NCBI GenBank assembly: GCA_011526585.1 | Contig: WYBB01000177.1 | Location: 51,768 to 115,767 of the forward strand | Direction: 5' to 3' | DNA: 64,000 nt | Source: Deltaproteobacteria bacterium | Lineage (GTDB): Bacteria; Myxococcota_A; UBA9042; PHBI01 | Made by a program: the position numbers and the translations under genes | Shown: positions 27,916 to 42,079 of the stretch, one piece after another | How positions within the stretch are numbered: the stretch's first letter is position 1 | How the letters are laid out: each line of letters opens with the position of its first letter | The notes under the pieces: generated by a model | What the model saw: only the letters and a program-made list of their open reading frames with translations | Databases searched by the model: none | Told to the model about the DNA's origin: nothing

Positions 27916-29007
27916 ATGCTGACCCGAACCTTGATCTCGATCTCGCTCCTGACCCTGCCCGCGACGGCGCGCGCCGAGGGCGAGTGTGAGGCCGACGCCG
28001 ACTGCGAGCGCGGCTACGTCTGCGAGGTGACCGGCGGCTCGGCGTGCGCGTGCGAACCGAACACGCCGTGCGATTGCGCGCCGGTCGAGTACCGCTCGTG
28101 TGTGCCCGGACCGTGCGCGAGCGACGCCGACTGCGGGGACGGGCTCGTGTGTGTGAGCTACGAGGTGCCGTGCGCGTGGGACGTGCCGTGCAGCTCCGAC
28201 GGCGAGTGCGGGGAAGCGCCGCCGTGTGAGCCGACGCAGGAGAGCGTCTGCGCGCCGAAGTGGGTCCTGCCGTGTGAGAGCGCGGCCGACTGTGGTGACG
28301 GCTTCCGCTGCGAAGAGATGGAGATCTGCACCTGCTCGGGTGGCGGGGGGATCCCCACGCCGACCGATCCGAGTGTGCCTGCAGAGGGCGGTGGCAGCTC
28401 CGACGCGAGCGAAGGCGGCGGCAGCTCGGACGGGAGCGAAGGCGGCGGCAGCTCGGACGGGAGCGACGAGCGCGAAGGCGCGCCGCCGCCTCCGCCGGAA
28501 GAGGCGGACTGCAGCTGCGAGCCGAGCGGCGACAAGGCGTGCATCGCCGAGGAGATCGCGTGCGAGAGCGATGCGGCCTGCCCGAGCGGTTGGACCTGCC
28601 AGCGCTATACGACCGGTGTCGGCTGCGCCGAGCCCGATTCCCCGCCGCCGGCGGAGCCCGGGTCGGGCAGCGGGTCCGATGGGGGCGCGGAGGCCGAGGA
28701 GGCGGCGCCGGCCTGCGGCGAGCCGAGCGAGCCGGAGCCCACGACCGGGCTCTGTTTCCCGGCGCACGGTGGCGACTTCGACACCGGGATCCCGCGCGGC
28801 GAAGGCGCGGCCGACCCTCAGTACGAGAGCGGTACGGCGACCCCGAACGGCGGCGAGCCGGCCCCGACCGATGAAGACGGCGCGGCGGCGACGAGCCCGG
28901 AGCCGTCGAGCGGCTGCGCCGGCGCGGGCGAGGGGGGCGCGCTGGCCGGCGGGCTCGCGCTGCTCGTGGCGGCGTGGTGGCGGCGACGCGGCCTCGACGC
29001 GGCGTGA
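27916..29007 (+). CDS. Cys-rich secreted protein with a MYXO-CTERM-like sorting tail
   Basis: A 363-residue protein with a signal peptide (MLTRTLISISLLTLPATARA). Repeated Cys/Asp modules follow (CEADADCERGYVC, CASDADCGDGLVC, CESAADCGDGFRC, CESDAACPSGWTC), separated by a Gly/Ser linker containing three EGGGSSD units. The end (SSGCAGAGEGG, a hydrophobic stretch, then WWRRRGLDAA) has the Cys, helix, Arg-cluster layout of MYXO-CTERM, which anchors proteins at the myxobacterial surface after processing. Start ATG 27916 has GAGGATGAG upstream. It is likely displayed on the cell surface; ligand unknown. Confidence 0.85.
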   Translation: MLTRTLISISLLTLPATARAEGECEADADCERGYVCEVTGGSACACEPNTPCDCAPVEYRSCVPGPCASDADCGDGLVCVSYEVPCAWDVPCSSDGECGEAPPCEPTQESVCAPKWVLPCESAADCGDGFRCEEMEICTCSGGGGIPTPTDPSVPAEGGGSSDASEGGGSSDGSEGGGSSDGSDEREGAPPPPPEEADCSCEPSGDKACIAEEIACESDAACPSGWTCQRYTTGVGCAEPDSPPPAEPGSGSGSDGGAEAEEAAPACGEPSEPEPTTGLCFPAHGGDFDTGIPRGEGAADPQYESGTATPNGGEPAPTDEDGAAATSPEPSSGCAGAGEGGALAGGLALLVAAWWRRRGLDAA

Positions 29008-29124
29008 TCCTGTGGCGCCCGGGCGGCGCGGACCGGGTCGGCTGACCGGGTCCGCTCCCGATCGTGGATTTCAGCGCGCGGATTCGCTATCGAAGCCGTT
29101 CGTTCAACCGGGAGCCCGTCGCCG

Positions 29125-32475
<3,351 letters not shown>

Positions 32476-32505
32476 GCCGCGTATCCGCGACCGAGCGAGG
32501 ACCAG

Positions 32506-34824
32506 TCATCGTTCGAGGCAGATCAAGCCATCCTCCGAGTTGATGTGCGTCAGGAATCGCTCACCTTCGGCGACGCCGGTGCTCGGCCCGCCGATGACGT
32601 CGTAGTCACCGCGCGCGGCTTCTCCAGCGACCAGAAATCCGTGTGGTGTTAGCGAAAAGGCGCTTATCGCAAGCGCTGGATTGGTGTGCGCGCCGCGCAG
32701 GGCTGCGACGGTCTGACGCCAAACGGGGTCGCTGGTTCCGAGGTCGACGCCAAGCAGGAAGTGAGCCGCTTCGTCGATGGGGATGCCATCGATCGCCAGG
32801 CCCGAAGACACGGCGACAAACGTCAAGAGCGCGTCTCGACGGAACGCGAGTCCCCATAATGCCAGCGCCTCCGCCGAGAAGACGTGCTGGATCTCACCCG
32901 TCCGCGAGGCCACCAGCACGGCGCTGGTGGCGTCGTCGTCGATCCAGGGAATCGGTGTCTCCCCCTGGGGTCGAATCACGCTCGGAGCGCCTGACACCGC
33001 AAACTGCGTCGCGATGCGCTGCCCGTCGTCGGACACCCGAAGCCACAACGCCCCGACAGTGGGGGCCATGACGATGCGCTCCTGAAACCGCGCGTTGACA
33101 TCGATACGTTGGGCGAACGCTCCGAAGCGTTCGCCGACGTCGGGCAACTCATCGACGATCTCCGGTGAGTCGATCCGCTTCCATACCGCATGCTTGGCGT
33201 ACCCGCCGGCCATCCAGAGGTCGCCGTCGTCGGTCATGGTAAGCCATGAGAGGCGCAAATAAGGAAACGGCGACGGGCTGCTCTCGAGCACCCTGCTCCA
33301 GAGGATCGAGCCTGCAGCTGTGCGTACGACCCAAAACGAGGCGAACCCGGTAAGCGAGCCCCGAATGCTCGCACGACCGACGATCTCAGCCGTCTCATCC
33401 GCCGCGACCGGAATCGCGAGCGCGACCTGCCCATGGTGATCGATGGCGACCGATGGATAGTTGAACGACTTGAAGTCGAGTGTCGCGCTGAACAGCGTGC
33501 TCTCTACTTGTATCGGTAGGTTCTCCACGCGACCGCCATCGTCGAAGGTCCCTACGAAGTAGGTCACGATCGCGCCCTCCCGAGGGGGCATTGTCCTCGG
33601 GTCATCGCCCTGCATCACCTCGATCGGACCCTGAGCGAAGAGCACGACGACGGCGCGTTTCGATTGGTTGCTCTCGTCGGTGATGATGCGGGCGATCGGC
33701 CCGAGCAGACTTCCGACCCGCAACGTGCTCGATGAAGTAGCGAGCATGGTTGCGCCGAGGGGGCGGCCGCGCAGGTCAAAACGCACCATGCCGACCCCGT
33801 GGCTGGCACCTGCCGGCAAGCTCAGCGACACGCTCTGCCCTGAGGGCGATGTTCCGAAGTTCGTGAGCGGCTCGGTCAGGTTCACGAACCCCCAGACGTA
33901 CCCATCGTCGTCGAAGACCACCTCGTCCACGACAGCCGGCATCGCGGCGAAGAAGTCGTCGCTGTCGTCGGGCACCTGACCGCCGCCGCACACGCCGGCT
34001 GTGCAGGACTCGTGCTCGGTGCACGGATCGGCGTCGTCGCATGGGGTCGTGTCTGGCTTTCGTGGGTCGGAGCAGAGGCCGGTCGCCGGGTCGCACACGC
34101 CGGCGATGTGGCAGGCGTCCCTGGCCTCGCAGATCACCGGGTCGCCGATGCAGGCGCCCTCGACGCAGCGGTCGAGGGTCGTGCAGCGCTGGCCGTCGTC
34201 GCAGGGACCATCGAGAGGCTCGGAGTCGCAGCCGAGCTCGGTGCAGACGCCGCGCCTACAGGCCTCGTCGAGGTGAGCGCAGCCGCCCGGGCAGGGATCG
34301 ATATCCGGCTCGGTCGTGTCCGCGGCGTCGAGCGTGTCGGGCTCGAGCAGATCGGGCTCGGTCGTGTCGACCGGCTCCGACGTGTCCGCAGGCGCGGTGT
34401 CGGCCGGCTCGGTGGTGTCCGCAGGCGCGGTGTCGGCCGGCTCGGTGGTGTCCGCAGGCGCGGTGTCGGCCGGCTCGGTGGTGTCCGCGGGCGCGGTGTC
34501 GGCCGGCTCGGTGGTGTCCGCAGGCGCGGTGTCGGCCGGCTCGGCCGTGTCCGCGGGGACCGTGTCGGCGGGCGAGGTGTCGACCGGCTCGCCGGTGTCG
34601 ACGGGGATCATCGTGTCCGGCTCGACCGTCTCCGGCGTGACGACCGTCTCGGCGATTCCGGTCTCCGTCTCCTCGGTCTCCGCAGCGGCGCTGTCCTCGA
34701 CCCCGTCGATCTCCGAGAGCGCGGTCTCGTCGCCATCCTCGATGACCCCGGGCGGGTCGGGGAAGCACGCGCCGAGGGACACGGCGCACGCGCACAGCCC
34801 GATCAAGCGTCTCGTCGCCAACAT
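32506..34824 (-). CDS. Lipoprotein with Asp-Thr-Glu-Pro repeat stalk, Cys-rich modules and a C-terminal domain of unknown fold
   Basis: A 772-residue lipoprotein (lipobox LGAC, Cys20). Residues about 75-150 are tandem copies of an 11-residue unit TTEPADTAPAD, a likely extended stalk. Cys-rich modules follow (CDDGQRCTTLDRCVEGACIG, CDDADPCTEHESC). The C-terminal 480 residues look like a beta-propeller-type or WD-like sensor (repeated FDLRGRPLGATML, SWLTMTDDGDLWMAGGYAKH), but I cannot name it. The C-terminal half (32506-34000) has visibly more A and T at third codon positions than its neighbours, suggesting a different origin from the stalk. Convergent with the gene ending at 32475. Confidence 0.8.
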   Translation of the reverse strand: MLATRRLIGLCACAVSLGACFPDPPGVIEDGDETALSEIDGVEDSAAAETEETETGIAETVVTPETVEPDTMIPVDTGEPVDTSPADTVPADTAEPADTAPADTTEPADTAPADTTEPADTAPADTTEPADTAPADTTEPADTAPADTSEPVDTTEPDLLEPDTLDAADTTEPDIDPCPGGCAHLDEACRRGVCTELGCDSEPLDGPCDDGQRCTTLDRCVEGACIGDPVICEARDACHIAGVCDPATGLCSDPRKPDTTPCDDADPCTEHESCTAGVCGGGQVPDDSDDFFAAMPAVVDEVVFDDDGYVWGFVNLTEPLTNFGTSPSGQSVSLSLPAGASHGVGMVRFDLRGRPLGATMLATSSSTLRVGSLLGPIARIITDESNQSKRAVVVLFAQGPIEVMQGDDPRTMPPREGAIVTYFVGTFDDGGRVENLPIQVESTLFSATLDFKSFNYPSVAIDHHGQVALAIPVAADETAEIVGRASIRGSLTGFASFWVVRTAAGSILWSRVLESSPSPFPYLRLSWLTMTDDGDLWMAGGYAKHAVWKRIDSPEIVDELPDVGERFGAFAQRIDVNARFQERIVMAPTVGALWLRVSDDGQRIATQFAVSGAPSVIRPQGETPIPWIDDDATSAVLVASRTGEIQHVFSAEALALWGLAFRRDALLTFVAVSSGLAIDGIPIDEAAHFLLGVDLGTSDPVWRQTVAALRGAHTNPALAISAFSLTPHGFLVAGEAARGDYDVIGGPSTGVAEGERFLTHINSEDGLICLER
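34373..34570 (-). repeat. 33-bp in-frame tandem repeat (six units)
   Basis: Units start about every 33 bp (34373, 34406, 34439, 34472, 34505, 34538), with the core GGCTCGGTGGTGTCCGCAGG continuing GCGCGGTGTCGGCC. The central four are nearly identical at the nucleotide level; the outer ones have drifted. They encode TTEPADTAPAD in the lipoprotein stalk. Confidence 0.9.
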
Positions 34825-34926
34825 CGTCTTCCCCCGGGCTCGAGCTCGTGTGAAGCGATCTTGCCGAGGCGAATCGGGTGCGTCAAGCGCGTCGTCCGTC
34901 GTTGTCGCCGGTCGGCCCAGCGACGC

Positions 34927-35742
34927 TCAGTCTTCTTCGAGCGGCTCGTGAAGGTGGCGCGGGCCGTCCATCTTGTTGCGCTCGCCGCCCTTGCCGCGCA
35001 GGCACTCGGGGCGCTCGTCGCCGAAGCGCTTGTCGAACGGGACGTAGAGCATGCAGCTGCCGGAGTGGCAGAAGGCGTCGCAGGGCTTGAAGACCTTGCT
35101 GTGCTTGACGACGAAGGTCTTGCCGGTGCGGGTGTCGGCGAGGCGGTTGTAGCTCTCCTTGCGATCCTCGGCGAGCGGGTCGTCGTCGTCCTTCTCGTCG
35201 ATCGAATGCACGCTGGTGACGATCGCGCGGGGGATCCCGTAGCGCCACATGCCCCGGCGCTCGTTCTGGGCCTTGAGCTGGATCTCGATGAGCGCGGGGT
35301 CGGGCTCCTCGTCCCCGTAGGCGTAGACGTGGGCCAGGCCTTCGGCGATGAGGCGCCTGCGCAGTCCCTCGCACAGGACGAGGATGCGGCCGTAGCCGTC
35401 GACGTCGCCCTGGGACTCGCACTCCCAGCCTCCCTCGCGCACGAGATCGAGGTCCTTCTCGTTGACGCGGTAGAAGTCCCAGCCGTTGCCGTCGCCCCAG
35501 AAGTGCACCGGGCCGTAGGCCTCGAGGGTGTTGTAGCCGACCAGACGCGCCTTCTGCCCCTTGCGCGGCCCGTCGAGGATCCGGAACGAGTCGCCGTCGT
35601 TGAAGTTCACCGTCTCGGGCAGGCCATCGAGGATGATCTCGACCTTGCCGGACTTGGACTCACGCGCCACGGCCTCGGACGGGGCGGCGGCCGGGGCGAG
35701 GGCGAGCGTGGACAGGGCGACGACGAGGGAGCGCGGCTTCAT
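34927..35742 (-). CDS. Secreted SNase-like (thermonuclease family) protein
   Basis: A 271-residue exported protein. The signal peptide spans residues 1 to about 26 (VVALSTLALAPAAA). The OB-fold SNase pattern is recognisable: FNDGDSFRILDGPRKGQKAR, RLVGYNTLEAYGPVH (family: R-L-x-G-I-D-T-P-E), DGYGRILVLCEGL, LIAEGLAHVYAYGD, and KAQNERRGMWR. The Asp of the usual IDTPE is Asn here (YNTLE) and spacing differs, so activity is uncertain. A Cys-containing extension (CDAFCHSGSC, then RPECLRGKGG) follows. Similar extended SNase proteins are secreted by other myxobacteria. It sits 102 bp downstream of the lipoprotein gene above, on the same strand. Confidence 0.75.
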   Translation of the reverse strand: MKPRSLVVALSTLALAPAAAPSEAVARESKSGKVEIILDGLPETVNFNDGDSFRILDGPRKGQKARLVGYNTLEAYGPVHFWGDGNGWDFYRVNEKDLDLVREGGWECESQGDVDGYGRILVLCEGLRRRLIAEGLAHVYAYGDEEPDPALIEIQLKAQNERRGMWRYGIPRAIVTSVHSIDEKDDDDPLAEDRKESYNRLADTRTGKTFVVKHSKVFKPCDAFCHSGSCMLYVPFDKRFGDERPECLRGKGGERNKMDGPRHLHEPLEED

Positions 35743-35798
35743 GACGTGGTGCTAACACCGCCGGGCCGCGGACTCCATCCCGGGTGCACGAACATCGG

Positions 35799-35827
35799 TT
35801 GACGGCGTCGGACAGGGTGCCTATGAA
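35799..35827 (+). promoter_or_regulatory. Sigma-70 promoter of groES-groEL
   Basis: TTGACG (35799-35804), an exact 17-bp spacer, then TATGAA (35822-35827). The expected transcription start falls at the left arm of the CIRCE element. Confidence 0.75.
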
Positions 35828-35831
35828 TGCC

Positions 35832-35854
35832 GGCACTCGACGGCCGGGAGTGCC
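35832..35854. promoter_or_regulatory. CIRCE operator (HrcA binding site)
   Basis: The inverted repeat GGCACTC (35832-35838) - 9 bp - GAGTGCC (35848-35854) has the exact CIRCE spacing and the invariant GCACTC/GAGTGC core. Only the outer TTA/TAA bases are missing. It overlaps the start point of the groESL promoter, so HrcA should repress it. hrcA is not in the window. Confidence 0.88.
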
Positions 35855-35936
35855 AGGCTGGCCGGCGATAAAACAGTAATCTCGGGATCTTGGCGCGATC
35901 GATTCACGCGCCGGATGCCCCAGTGGAGGAACCGAC

Positions 35937-36227
<291 letters not shown>

Positions 36228-36240
36228 GGAGACCAGCACC

Positions 36241-37869
<1,629 letters not shown>

Positions 37870-37893
37870 TTGAGCTCGTCCGGTGACGAGTGT

Positions 37894-37924
37894 AAGGGCG
37901 CTGCGCGAGCGGCGCCCTTGCCGT
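37894..37924 (+). terminator. Weak intrinsic terminator or attenuator between groEL and grpE
   Basis: The stem AAGGGCGC (37894-37901) / GCGCCCTT (37912-37919) has a 10-nt loop, followed by a short GCCGTTT. The T run is short, so read-through into grpE (start 37946) is likely. Confidence 0.5.
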
Positions 37925-37945
37925 TTATGGGGGATCGAGGACGCG

Positions 37946-38590
37946 ATGAGCACGAACGAACCGAACGAGCCCAACGCCGACCAGGCAGGAGTCCAGCCCG
38001 GCGAGGCCCACGCCGAGCTCGTGACCGAGGGCGACAAGCCCGAGGCCCAGGCCGCACCCGAGACCGGGGCGGACAAGAAGCCGGAGGCGCCGCCACCGGA
38101 CTACCGGGAGATCCGGATCCAGACGCTCGAGCGTGCGCTGGCGGAGCGCGAGGCGACGCTGCACAGCTACATCCGCGCGCACAAGAAGGCCGAGGCGGAC
38201 TTCGAGGCGTACAAGCAGCGGCTCGAGCGCGATCGCGAGCGCGAGCTGGTCGCCGAGAAGGCGAAGTTCGTCGAGCGCCTGCTCGACGTCGACGACAACC
38301 TCGAGCGCACGCTGAGCGCGGCGAAGAAGGCCGGCGGTGACCCGGCGCTGCTGACCGGGATCGAGATGGTGCACAGGCAGTTCGTCGAGCGCCTGACCGA
38401 GCTGGGGCTCGAGCGGATGGATCCGACGGGCCAGCCGTTCGACCCGAGCTCGATGGAGGCGCTGGGCATGGTGGCGGTCGACGACCCGGCCAAGAACGGC
38501 ACGGTCGTCGTGACGCTGCGCACCGGCTACCGGCTGGGCGAGCGCGAGATCCGGCCGGCGCTCGTGCAGGTCGGGCGCTTCTTCTCTTGA
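37946..38590 (+). CDS. grpE: Nucleotide exchange factor GrpE
   Basis: 214-residue co-chaperone that releases ADP from DnaK. It has a charged, Pro-rich N-terminal tail to about residue 55, a long helix (residues about 60-115, with AHKKAEADFEAYKQRLERDR), and the family's C-terminal signature: GLERMDPTGQPFDPSSMEAL, then GYRLGEREIRPALVQVG. ATG 37946 follows GAGGACGCG; a longer frame upstream runs through the hairpin and is rejected. It lies 76 bp after groEL, so it may be expressed by read-through, which puts it indirectly under CIRCE. dnaK and dnaJ are not nearby. Confidence 0.95.
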   Translation: MSTNEPNEPNADQAGVQPGEAHAELVTEGDKPEAQAAPETGADKKPEAPPPDYREIRIQTLERALAEREATLHSYIRAHKKAEADFEAYKQRLERDRERELVAEKAKFVERLLDVDDNLERTLSAAKKAGGDPALLTGIEMVHRQFVERLTELGLERMDPTGQPFDPSSMEALGMVAVDDPAKNGTVVVTLRTGYRLGEREIRPALVQVGRFFS

Positions 38591-38612
38591 GGCGCAACGG
38601 GATGTAGCCCGC

Positions 38613-38639
38613 GGGCGGCCACGAGGGCCGCCCCTACGA
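38613..38639 (+). repeat. Interspersed palindromic repeat, copy 4
   Basis: Essentially identical to copy 1 at 11943: GGGCGGCCACGAGGGCCGCC followed by CCTACGA. Confidence 0.75.
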
Positions 38640-38643
38640 CCGA

Positions 38644-38670
38644 GGGCCCGCCACGAGGGCCGCCCCGACG
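38644..38670 (+). repeat. Interspersed palindromic repeat, copy 5
   Basis: GGGCCCGCCACGAGGGCCGC then CCCGACG. It lies 4 bp after copy 4 in the same orientation and is slightly diverged. Confidence 0.7.
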
Positions 38671-38824
38671 ACATCGGTAGGACTCAAGGCGTGTAGAAGA
38701 TCGAGTTCGCGAGCGAAACGTGCGCGGCCAAGGAACGAGCGAAGGGAGCGACGAGGCGACCCTACGGTCGCCGCAGGAGCGACCGAGCGAAGTGACGCCG
38801 GCCCCGCGCGTTGCAGCCGCGAAC

Positions 38825-39820
38825 TCAGCGGGCGAGGAGCGCGCCGAGGAGTCCCGCGAAGAACGCGAGCGCGACGATGATCCACGTCTCGGGCTGGCGC
38901 ACGCGCTGGAGGATGCGCGCCTCGAGCGAGGGCCTGGCGCGCCGCGGCCGGCGCGCGGCGGCGAGCGCGCGGCGGACCTCGCTCATCGAGGCGAAGCGAT
39001 CCTCGGGGCGCTTGGCGAGGCAGCGGGCGAGCAGGCGCTCGAGCTCGCGTGACAGGCGGGGGTGGCCATCGCCGTCGAGCGGGCGCGGCGGGGCGACCTT
39101 GACGTGTTGCCAGGCGAAGCCCTCGGTGGTCGTCGAGCGGAAGGGCAGCTGGCCGGTGAGGAGCTCGTAGGCGAGCACGCCGAAGGCATAGACGTCGCTG
39201 CGCTGGTCGGCCGGTTCGCCGAGGACCTGCTCGGGGCTCCAGTAGGCGGGCGTGCCGTGCATCGGGCCGGTCTTCGTGGTGCCGGCCGGATCGGGGCCGG
39301 CGCGCACGAGGCCGAAGTTCGTGAGCTTGACGTGCTCCCGGCCGTCGCGGCCCTGGCCGAGGAGCACGCTCTCGGGCTTGAGGTTGCGGTGCACGAGGCC
39401 GACCTCGTGCACGGCCTGGAGCGCGCGTGCGAGCTGGTCGAGGATGCGCAGGGCACGCCGCTCCGGGAGGTGGCCCCAGCGCTCGAGGGTCTTGCGCAGG
39501 TCGTGGCCGTCGACGTGCTCGACGATCATGTAGCGGCGGTTGTCGGCGGTCCGGCCGTAGGCGATGAGGCTCGCGACGTGGTCGTGCGAGAGCCGGGAGA
39601 GCGCCTTGGCCTCGCGCTCGAAGCGGCTCCTGACGCGGGCGTCGGCGGACTCGTGCATGAGCTTGACGACGACGAGGCGGCCGAGCTCGCGGTCGCGCGC
39701 GAGGAAGGAGCGGCCGGTCAGCGAGCTGCCGATCGGGCCGAGGATCTGGTAGGCGCCATCGAGGTCGTGGAGCTTGTCGGCGGGCGGCGGGGCGCGGCGG
39801 GGTTCGAGCGGCGGGGGCAT
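38825..39820 (-). CDS. Membrane-anchored Ser/Thr kinase-like protein, predicted pseudokinase
   Basis: A 331-residue bacterial Hanks-type kinase fold: Lys53 in VVVKLMHE, Glu70 of the C-helix, hinge MIVEHVDG, GTPAYWSPEQ and SDVYAFGVLAYELLTG. Two catalytic acids are replaced. The HRD motif reads HRNLKPES (Asn146 for Asp, Ser151 for the Mg-binding Asn), and DFG reads NFG (Asn168). Phosphotransfer is therefore unlikely; binding or scaffolding of partners is more plausible. A C-terminal membrane helix covers the last ~20 residues (WIIVALAFFAGLLGALLA). ATG 39820 was chosen for its AAGGAG 4 bp upstream and because the upstream extension is not kinase-like. Confidence 0.9.
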   Translation of the reverse strand: MPPPLEPRRAPPPADKLHDLDGAYQILGPIGSSLTGRSFLARDRELGRLVVVKLMHESADARVRSRFEREAKALSRLSHDHVASLIAYGRTADNRRYMIVEHVDGHDLRKTLERWGHLPERRALRILDQLARALQAVHEVGLVHRNLKPESVLLGQGRDGREHVKLTNFGLVRAGPDPAGTTKTGPMHGTPAYWSPEQVLGEPADQRSDVYAFGVLAYELLTGQLPFRSTTTEGFAWQHVKVAPPRPLDGDGHPRLSRELERLLARCLAKRPEDRFASMSEVRRALAAARRPRRARPSLEARILQRVRQPETWIIVALAFFAGLLGALLAR

Positions 39821-40096
39821 CTCACTCCTTGGGGACCGACCGGATCCGGAGCATGCACGAACCGACGGGACGAAGGAAACGTTCCGGCGCAAAAAGCGTC
39901 CGCCTGGTCGTCAAACCGGCGCGAGGTGGAGGGTACGGGCCTTCGGGCGCACAGGGGACGAGCGCCTGGCCTGCAACGAACGAAACTCGGGAAAGCAGGA
40001 GGCGAGGAGAGCAGGAAAACGCCTCCTGCCTTCCTCGGTTCCTGGGTTCCTCAGCGGCCTGCCTGACCCCTGCGACTCGTGGCCGTGCGCGAGGAC
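39821..40096. other. Intergenic region upstream of the pseudokinase gene
   Basis: 276 bp between two leftward genes. It has lower GC than the surroundings around 39870-39900 and 39985-40025, consistent with a promoter for the pseudokinase gene, but I could not settle on a -35/-10 pair. No small gene or RNA structure is recognised. Confidence 0.4.
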
Positions 40097-41725
<1,629 letters not shown>

Positions 41726-41758
41726 GCGTCCCCCGCTCCTCTCACCGTGCTCCCCGCA

Positions 41759-41778
41759 CCTCCGGTGAGCTCCGGAGG
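41759..41778 (-). other. Hairpin in the 5' leader of the sigma factor gene
   Basis: CCTCCGG-TGAGCT-CCGGAGG forms a perfect 7-bp stem 34 bp before the ATG. It could affect mRNA stability or translation. Confidence 0.45.
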
Positions 41779-41951
41779 CGAGACGCGGCTCGTCGTGCAA
41801 GGCGCGATCCAGCGACCCGGGGTGTGGCGCGGCGGGGTGGCGATGACGCGGCGCGGCATGCTCGTGAACGCATGAGAGGCCGACCCGACGGAGGTCGGTG
41901 CCCGACGGCGCGGTGCCACGTGAGCCGGCGCGAACTGAGAAAGGCCTGTCG

Positions 41952-41975
41952 GACCCTGACATCGATGTCAGGGTC
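41952..41975. promoter_or_regulatory. Perfect 24-bp palindrome, candidate operator
   Basis: The half-site GACCCTGACATC is followed directly by its exact reverse complement, with no spacer and no mismatch. It lies 15 bp upstream of the TTGCAG -35 candidate of the rightward gene. There is no T run on either side, so a terminator is unlikely. It looks like the site of a homodimeric regulator. Confidence 0.65.
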
Positions 41976-41990
41976 GGAAGGCGGTCGTCC

Positions 41991-42018
41991 TTGCAGACCA
42001 GCGATGACGGGTTATGCT
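41991..42018 (+). promoter_or_regulatory. Promoter candidate for the GIDE-domain gene
   Basis: TTGCAG (41991-41996), a 16-bp spacer, then TATGCT (42013-42018). The start codon is 62 bp downstream. Modest match. Confidence 0.4.
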
Positions 42019-42079
42019 CACTGCGCCTTTGGCCGCGCACCCGCGCGCGTCGTAACGCCACTCCGCAATCGGGGGTTCC

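Larger units (their letters stand above)
38591..38824. other. Convergent intergenic region with repeats and a hairpin
   Basis: 234 bp between grpE and the convergent kinase-like gene. It holds two copies of the palindromic repeat also seen after ftsY (38613-38639 and 38644-38670) and a perfect 7-bp stem GGCGACC-CTAC-GGTCGCC (38755-38772). It probably acts as a bidirectional stop region. No gene seen. Confidence 0.6.
41726..42079. promoter_or_regulatory. Divergent regulatory region between the sigma factor and the GIDE-domain gene
   Basis: 354 bp with no gene. It holds a 7-bp-stem hairpin (41759-41778) in the sigma gene leader, a perfect 24-bp palindrome (41952-41975) and a rightward promoter candidate TTGCAG-N16-TATGCT (41991-42018). 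The region is larger than most gaps in the window and is likely a control region. Confidence 0.6.

Noticed and set aside
24441..27917. 1158-codon leftward frame opposite the ASH/VWA lipoprotein
   Set aside because: High GC keeps antisense frames open; the translation is Arg/Val/Asp-rich with no motif, while the plus strand encodes clear ASH repeats.
41952..41975. Palindrome as an intrinsic terminator
   Set aside because: No T run follows on either strand, and it lies between divergent starts.
41726..42061. Upstream extension of the sigma factor gene
   Set aside because: Runs through a perfect palindrome and a promoter candidate, and the residues do not match sigma region 1.1.
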